From Caldalkalibacillus mannanilyticus JCM 10596 (GTDB lineage Bacteria > Bacillota > Bacilli > Caldalkalibacillales > JCM-10596): DNA of 64,000 nt. The notes beneath the pieces were generated by a model. It searched no databases. It was not told the DNA's origin and was given only the letters and a program-made list of their open reading frames with translations. The stretch is from the NCBI RefSeq assembly GCF_000615945.1, contig NZ_BAMO01000021.1, forward strand, positions 16,584 through 80,583. The letters are read 5' to 3'. The translations under genes were made by a program, and so were the position numbers. Positions 59,327-64,000 of the stretch are shown in pieces. The stretch's first letter is position 1, and each line of letters starts with the position of its first letter.

Positions 59327-60208
59327 TTGAAGAATCATTTAGTAATGGTGTTACTGTTCATAGCTCTTGTTGCGACTCCTATTACAGCCTTCGCCATAAA
59401 CGAGAATGCAGGGGAGGGAACAAAGGAAAGATCAAAAGTAATTTTTTCTCAAGAGGAAGTAACTGATTTAAACGAGCTTTTTGAAAGAGCCAAAAGAGGA
59501 CAAAGTGATCTTAAGATGGACACTATTCTAGGTAGCAAGCGAAGGAACATACCTGAGCAAACACTTCAGCAAATCTCTAGTTTGAACGAAAACCCAAAAG
59601 CCAAGTTAAGAAACAGCAACGGAGTAGAAGCAGAAGCAGAAGCATTAGCAACCACTCAACTCCTAAAAACAATAGAAAATGAAGAAGGGAATGTTGTTAA
59701 TTATTATGTAACGGATACCTTCTTTATAATAGAGGAAGAACAATTACATGAGTTTGCAATGAACTCTTATATTTCGGAAAAAGATAAAGGCTATTCCGCA
59801 TGGGATAGCACCTATGGGATAAGAGCACATTCCCGAATATACTATGATGATCACAGTACTGTATGGCAAGATTACTTCCTTATGGTTGGTGTAGAAGGGA
59901 GTTGGAAAAGTTTTGACAGAAATGTAACACTAAGCCCAAACTATGTCAAAATGGGCAATACTGGGTATATAAAAGGTTCTGCCAAATACACTAGCCAACA
60001 AATAGAAGAATGGTTTCCAGACTCATTATCATTTTCTTATGGAGCTCCTTCAGATTGGGAGCCTACTACAGGTGGAGATTCGATTGGAGCAACCACTCGC
60101 GTTGATATCTCAGGATATGGCGATAACTGGATGATTGTATTAGTTAATAATATTACTTACGAAGATTCCCATGATTGGGATCCAAACAACCCACATAGCT
60201 ATGACTAA
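59327..60208 (+). CDS. Secreted protein of unknown function
   Basis: 293 residues with a TTG start after AAAGGAGG. A clear signal peptide (MVLLFIALVATPITAFA, cleavage about residue 24). The next ~90 residues are charged and may be a propeptide. The C-terminal ~170 residues are rich in Y, W, S, D and G (for example YSAWDSTYGIRAHSRIYYDD), suggesting a beta-rich extracellular domain. No catalytic motif seen. Followed by its own terminator. Confidence 0.65.
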   Translation: MKNHLVMVLLFIALVATPITAFAINENAGEGTKERSKVIFSQEEVTDLNELFERAKRGQSDLKMDTILGSKRRNIPEQTLQQISSLNENPKAKLRNSNGVEAEAEALATTQLLKTIENEEGNVVNYYVTDTFFIIEEEQLHEFAMNSYISEKDKGYSAWDSTYGIRAHSRIYYDDHSTVWQDYFLMVGVEGSWKSFDRNVTLSPNYVKMGNTGYIKGSAKYTSQQIEEWFPDSLSFSYGAPSDWEPTTGGDSIGATTRVDISGYGDNWMIVLVNNITYEDSHDWDPNNPHSYD

Positions 60209-60260
60209 GAAAGAATAAAAAATAAGATCAAATTAAATCAAATAAAAATAATAGAAAAAA

Positions 60261-60296
60261 AAAGCAAGGGACTAATTTTAAAATCCTTTGCTTTTT
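60261..60296 (+). terminator. Rho-independent terminator of the secreted-protein gene
   Basis: AAAGCAAGGGA / TCCTTTGCTTT (one wobble) with a 12-base AT loop, then TTTAATA on plus. Confidence 0.8.
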
Positions 60297-60400
60297 AATA
60301 TATATCTAAAAAAGTATTCATTCATGTTGTTCTAAATAGGTCTAATAATTCAAAATATAAAATTTCCCTTCAAACTGTTCGCTAACACTTATCAGTATCT

Positions 60401-60772
60401 CTATTCTTTTTCTAACAGATCTAAAGCCTGACTAGTATTCGATGTAGATAGTATTGGCCCCTTTGAATCGAGTACAACAATAGTAGGGAAAGAATTAATA
60501 TTTAACATTTCTGCATAAGAATCATGTTTCTCAGTCTTACTAAAATAAACCGTTTCAACTTGATGGTATTCGTCTAAGAGGTATTTAAATTCTTTAATTT
60601 CATCAGTAGGATTAGAATCACTAAAAATCAAAACCTTATATTTCCCCTCAGAAGGTAAAGATATAGGAGTTGTATTGGTATCTGAATGTTCTATTTCACA
60701 CCCCACCAAAAAAGAACCTAACAATAAAATAAAAGTTATCATCATTAAATATCTATTATTGATTATGAACAC
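60401..60772 (-). CDS. Thioredoxin-fold lipoprotein lacking CxxC
   Basis: 123 residues. A signal segment ends in LLGSFLVGCEIE (lipobox LVGC). The domain (YKVLIFSDSNPTDEIKEFKYLL, then INSFPTIVVLDSKG with the cis-proline) matches a thioredoxin-like fold, but the usual CxxC is replaced by SNPTDE, so redox activity is unlikely. The GTG at 60772 overlaps the AAAGGGGG site; ATA at 60766 is better spaced. It ends upstream of no clear terminator. Confidence 0.6.
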   Translation of the reverse strand: MFIINNRYLMMITFILLLGSFLVGCEIEHSDTNTTPISLPSEGKYKVLIFSDSNPTDEIKEFKYLLDEYHQVETVYFSKTEKHDSYAEMLNINSFPTIVVLDSKGPILSTSNTSQALDLLEKE

Positions 60773-60788
60773 CCCCTTTACAGATTTC

Positions 60789-61127
60789 TTAGAGTAACCG
60801 CAGACCTGGACTTACTTCCCGATCCGGACCAATTAACACCACATTATTACTACCCTCTATAGGTATTCCTAAAACCAAGACTTCAGACATAAAGTCCGCG
60901 ATCTGTCGAGGAGGAAGATTGACAACAGCCATCACCAAACGATTCTGTAAATCTTCAAGGTTGTAGATACCTGTAATCTGCGCACTGGACTTGCGGACTC
61001 CAAGTTCCCCAAAATCAATCCATAATTTATACGCTGGTTTTCGAGCACGTAAGAACTCCTCTGCTCGGATTATTTTTCCAACCCTAATATCAACATCCAT
61101 AAACTTATCTATTGTGATGGTATTCAC
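60789..61127 (-). CDS. csaA: CsaA, tRNA-binding-domain protein-secretion chaperone
   Basis: 112 residues forming a single EMAP/Trbp111-type OB fold: DIRVGKIIRAEEFLRARKPAYKL, VRKSSAQITGIY, and MAVVNLPPRQIADFMSEVLVLG are the conserved CsaA segments. CsaA forms dimers and has chaperone-like activity linked to protein export in B. subtilis. GTG start after AAGGAG. Confidence 0.93.
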   Translation of the reverse strand: MNTITIDKFMDVDIRVGKIIRAEEFLRARKPAYKLWIDFGELGVRKSSAQITGIYNLEDLQNRLVMAVVNLPPRQIADFMSEVLVLGIPIEGSNNVVLIGPDREVSPGLRLL

Positions 61128-61234
61128 TATTTAACTCCTTTCTTTTTCCGTATAATTCAAATATGTTTCTTCAAGAAGTTCAAAATTCTCGATCAGGCAA
61201 TAATCCTGTACATACAACACTCTTTTTTAATGTA

Positions 61235-61278
61235 CAAAAAAGAGATGCTCCCACAGTGTCCTATTCTGTGTTAGCATC
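61235..61278 (-). terminator. Rho-independent terminator of ilvD
   Basis: GATGCT and AGCATC (61244-61249, 61273-61278) with an inner ACAG/CTGT stem; on minus TCTTTTTTG follows. Confidence 0.82.
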
Positions 61279-61363
61279 CCTTATCATTGGACTATCTCCC
61301 CCCGCTGGATACAAGTTAATGCACCTTTAAAAATTTGTCCAATTTACTGTTGACATACCATTT

Positions 61364-63034
61364 TTATATTTTCATTATTCCACCAGTGTTCGCCGATGTT
61401 ACTAACTTTGAATATTTTGCTAAATAACCTGTTTTAACTTTAGGTTCTGGTTGAACCCACTTCTCTTTACGTTTGGTCAGCTCTTCATCAGAAACGAGTA
61501 CATTTAATGTACGGTTAGGTAAATCGATAGATATGCGATCACCATTTTTAATTAAGGCAATAGGTCCGCCTTCAGCTGCTTCTGGAGAAATATGACCAAT
61601 TGATATCCCTCTTGATGCACCAGAAAATCTACCATCAGTCAAGAGAGCTACTTTTGTACCAAGGCCTCGCCCAACAATTGATGATGTTGGTGCTAGCATT
61701 TCAGGCATTCCCGGTCCGCCTTTAGGCCCTTCATAGCGAATGACAACAACATGACCTTCGCGGACAGTACCGTCATCAATACGAGCCTGCGCTTCTTCTT
61801 GAGATTCAAAGATAATCGCTTCACCTTCAAAGGTTTTTATAGATTCATCTACAGCTCCCACTTTAATAACAGCTCCATCTGGGGCGATATTTCCAAATAG
61901 GATAGATAATCCTCCTACTGGACTATATGGGTTTTCTTTCTTTCTAATAACCTCAGAATTTACAATATCCGCATCTTTAACATTTTCATAGACCGACTTC
62001 CCTGTAATCGTAATTCGATCTGGATGAATAGCTCCTTCTATGCTACATAGCTCTTTGATGATGGCACTAACTCCACCAGCGTGATGAACATCTTCCATTG
62101 AGTAATCAGATGCGGGACTAATTTTTGATAAGTAAGGTACACGTTCTGCCACTTCATTAATTCTGTTAAGATCGTAATCAACACCTGCTTCATTAGCAAT
62201 TGCTAACGTATGGAGAACTGTATTGGTTGAACCACCCATTGCCATATCTAAAGCAAATGAGTCATCAATTGCTTCTTCCGTAACAATGTCTCGTGGTTTA
62301 ATATCTTTTTCAATTAAATTCATTAAATGATTTGCAGCATCCTTTATTAAGCGATGCCTTTCATTCGATGTAGCAAGGATTGTTCCATTTCCCGGGAGTG
62401 CCAATCCAATCATTTCCATCATTGAGTTCATTGAATTCGCTGTAAACATTCCTGAACATGACCCACAGGTTGGACATGCAGATTGTTCAATTTCAAGTAA
62501 TTCTTCTCTACTCATTTTTCCAGATGAAAATGCACCAACACCTTCAAATACAGATGCTAAAGATAAGGCTTTCCCATCCTTTGTTCGCCCTGCTTCCATT
62601 GGTCCGCCAGTTACAAATACTGATGGCACGTTCGTTCTTACAGCTGCCATTAACATACCTGGAGTAATCTTGTCACAGTTCGGGATGAAAAACACACCAT
62701 CGAACCAGTGAGCATTGATGACTGTTTCTGCAGCATCTGCAATAATTTCACGACTTGGCAACGAATATCTCATTCCTATATGCCCCATCGCAATCCCATC
62801 ATCTACACCAATCGTATTAAACTCGAATGGAACGCCTCCAGCTTTTCTAATTTCATCCTTTACAACTTCTGCAAATTTATTTAAATGAACATGCCCTGGT
62901 ATAATGTCAATGTACGAGTTACAAACCCCAATAAATGGTTTATTCATGTCTTCATCTTTTACCCCAGCAGCTCGTAAAAGGCTACGATGTGGTGCTCGAT
63001 CAATGCCCTTTTTAATCATATTGCTTCGCATCAT
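61364..63034 (-). CDS. ilvD: Dihydroxy-acid dehydratase
   Basis: Dehydrates 2,3-dihydroxy acids to 2-keto acids in valine, isoleucine and pantothenate synthesis; an Fe-S enzyme. 556 residues; cluster cysteines in [15 protein letters not shown] and [11 protein letters not shown], plus the C-terminal [11 protein letters not shown] motif. TTAGGAGCG precedes ATG-ATG. It stands alone with no other ilv-leu genes beside it, and no T-box was seen upstream. Confidence 0.97.
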   Translation of the reverse strand: MMRSNMIKKGIDRAPHRSLLRAAGVKDEDMNKPFIGVCNSYIDIIPGHVHLNKFAEVVKDEIRKAGGVPFEFNTIGVDDGIAMGHIGMRYSLPSREIIADAAETVINAHWFDGVFFIPNCDKITPGMLMAAVRTNVPSVFVTGGPMEAGRTKDGKALSLASVFEGVGAFSSGKMSREELLEIEQSACPTCGSCSGMFTANSMNSMMEMIGLALPGNGTILATSNERHRLIKDAANHLMNLIEKDIKPRDIVTEEAIDDSFALDMAMGGSTNTVLHTLAIANEAGVDYDLNRINEVAERVPYLSKISPASDYSMEDVHHAGGVSAIIKELCSIEGAIHPDRITITGKSVYENVKDADIVNSEVIRKKENPYSPVGGLSILFGNIAPDGAVIKVGAVDESIKTFEGEAIIFESQEEAQARIDDGTVREGHVVVIRYEGPKGGPGMPEMLAPTSSIVGRGLGTKVALLTDGRFSGASRGISIGHISPEAAEGGPIALIKNGDRISIDLPNRTLNVLVSDEELTKRKEKWVQPEPKVKTGYLAKYSKLVTSANTGGIMKI

Positions 63035-63380
63035 TAAATCGCTCCTAATTCCTATTGGTAAATAATCAAATCATTTATAAAAATTTAAATTTACTATAGA
63101 TAAAATGTATTCATCTATAAATAAGTACTACTCATTTATGTTTGTATTTGAGCAATATATTACGCTGAATATAGAGTAGGGTCAACCACTTTTTATAAAA
63201 TTATTAGACAATTTCGAAAATGTAGATAACTTGTATGCGCTTACACCCTTGTTGTATTAGGATTTTTTTCATTTTAATTTTTTTTATTTTCTAACACTAG
63301 TATTACATTAATTAACTAACCGTTATGGATAAGAGGTAGGTATCCAACTTCATTTAAGGCTTGTTTTCATGGATATCAGC
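63035..63380. other. AT-rich region between ilvD and tRNA-Arg
   Basis: About 345 bases, strongly AT-rich. It should hold the ilvD promoter, but no clear -35/-10 pair, T-box or leader peptide could be named. Confidence 0.4.
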
Positions 63381-63416
63381 AAAAAACCTCTAATTCCTTT
63401 TTATAGGGATTAGAGG
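63381..63416 (-). terminator. Rho-independent terminator of tRNA-Arg
   Basis: CCTCTAATTCC and GGGATTAGAGG (63387-63397, 63406-63416; one wobble) and TTTTTT on minus, 39 bases after the tRNA end. Confidence 0.88.
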
Positions 63417-63454
63417 TCTATTAACTATTTTTTTAACTATTTTATGTATGAAAA

Positions 63455-63531
63455 TGGCGTCCCAGGAGAGATTCGAACTCCCGACCCACAGCTTAGAAGG
63501 CTGTTGCTCTATCCTGCTGAGCTACTGGGAC
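63455..63531 (-). tRNA. tRNA-Arg (anticodon UCU)
   Basis: The minus strand reads GTCCCAG for the acceptor 5' side, a D arm (TAGCTCAGCAGGATAGAGC), an anticodon loop CTTCTAA with anticodon TCT, GGTCGGGAGTTCGAATCTC in the T arm, CTGGGAC, and an encoded CCA. It is 77 bases long and reads AGA codons. It has its own terminator. Confidence 0.97.
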
Positions 63532-63669
63532 TTACTCTCAACACTTGTTGAGTATAAAATGGAAGGCGTTGATTATACTCATTTTTCAAATACATAACCC
63601 AAAAAGGGAAGTTACATAATTCTAACTTTTTAGTTCGACTCTTTTTATAATAAATATTTATCCAAATAT

Positions 63670-64000
63670 TCAGATTCTAGAAAAAGTGCTTGAAGCATTT
63701 CTGTAATGATGTTGCCACCAATATACATCCCAAAGTACCGAAATTGCGATTATTGTTTTAAGAACTCTCTTTGCAAGTACCTTAATTGCTTCAAAAGTAA
63801 GTATTTGACCACTTCTTATTAATGATGCAAGTTCCACTACGAGCCCAAATGCTCCTGCTAATAGAATACTTTGTTCTGATGATCTCATATTGTTTACACT
63901 TGATCTGAAACTGTCAAAATTACGATTACTTATGCTAGTACCTTTTAAAGTATTAGCATGAGATGCCATAGCATGATCATTTGAATAAGAAACTAATTTA
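63670..64000 (-). CDS. Membrane-associated protein, partial, unknown function
   Basis: The frame stays open to the right edge (residues KLVSYSNDHAMASHANTL), so the ATG at 63969 may not be the start. About 110 residues are visible. A hydrophobic stretch (ILLAGAFGLVVELASLI) and a second near the C-terminus (TIIAISVLWDVYWW) suggest one or two membrane helices. No family recognised. It lies upstream of the tRNA-Arg gene on the same strand. Confidence 0.5.
   Translation of the reverse strand, partial: KLVSYSNDHAMASHANTLKGTSISNRNFDSFRSSVNNMRSSEQSILLAGAFGLVVELASLIRSGQILTFEAIKVLAKRVLKTIIAISVLWDVYWWQHHYRNASSTFSRI

Noticed and set aside
63455..64000. Integration site at tRNA-Arg with a phage gene beside it
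   Set aside because: No integrase or repeated tRNA 3' end is visible, and the partial gene has no phage signature.
1..64000. CRISPR array, IS element or defence system
   Set aside because: No direct-repeat and spacer pattern, transposase, nuclease or toxin-antitoxin signature was seen anywhere in the window.

Overview
The window is a chromosomal segment of a low-to-moderate GC, endospore-forming Firmicute of the order Bacillales. Gene order follows the Bacillus tig-clpX-lonB-lonA-engB / hemA-hemX-hemC-hemD-hemB-hemL / spoVID-ysxE-valS-folC / spoIIB-comC-maf-radC-mreB-mreC-mreD block, nearly all on the minus strand. SpoVID, SpoIIB, LonB and CotS/YsxE-like genes show that it sporulates. Folate ligase followed by murC, and a complete type IV pilus (T4P) locus at the comC position, point to a Brevibacillus, Aneurinibacillus or Paenibacillaceae type of organism rather than B. 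subtilis itself; this placement is inference.

Layout, left to right. 1-5.5 kb: mreD (partial), mreC, mreB, radC, maf, a DUF4321 membrane protein and a chemoreceptor. 5.6-6.4 kb: a small secreted protein. 6.4-20.6 kb: spoIIB and a T4P cluster (pilO, N, M, D, A, C, T, B plus three minor pilins on the minus strand), facing a second, divergent set of three minor pilins on the plus strand. 20.6-22.4 kb: a membrane GAF-GGDEF diguanylate cyclase. 22.5-28.4 kb: murC, folC and valS with a valine T-box leader. 28.5-34.2 kb: spore coat and morphogenesis genes and a large lipoprotein. 34.3-40.6 kb: the haem (tetrapyrrole) operon. 40.8-48.8 kb: an accessory block (EamA exporter, PspC/Lia-like proteins, two divergent amino-acid ABC transporters, a lipoprotein). 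49.0-56.8 kb: engB, lonA, lonB, clpX, tig. 56.9-60.8 kb: genes of unknown function. 60.8-64 kb: csaA, ilvD, tRNA-Arg(UCU) and a partial gene.

The strongest cross-cutting observation is that seven genes (mreC, pilO, the diguanylate cyclase, folC, ysxE, hemD, tig) are each broken by one single-base shift, mostly in a homopolymer or doubled base. Restoring one base rejoins a full-length, family-typical protein each time. Several are essential or nearly so, so consensus-sequence error is more likely than real decay.

The most interesting biology is the T4P locus. It has both extension (PilB) and retraction (PilT) ATPases, a c-di-GMP-type (MshEN) N-terminus on PilB with a diguanylate cyclase encoded nearby, and two divergent minor-pilin triplets, each ending in a large PilX-like protein with a probable beta-helical body.
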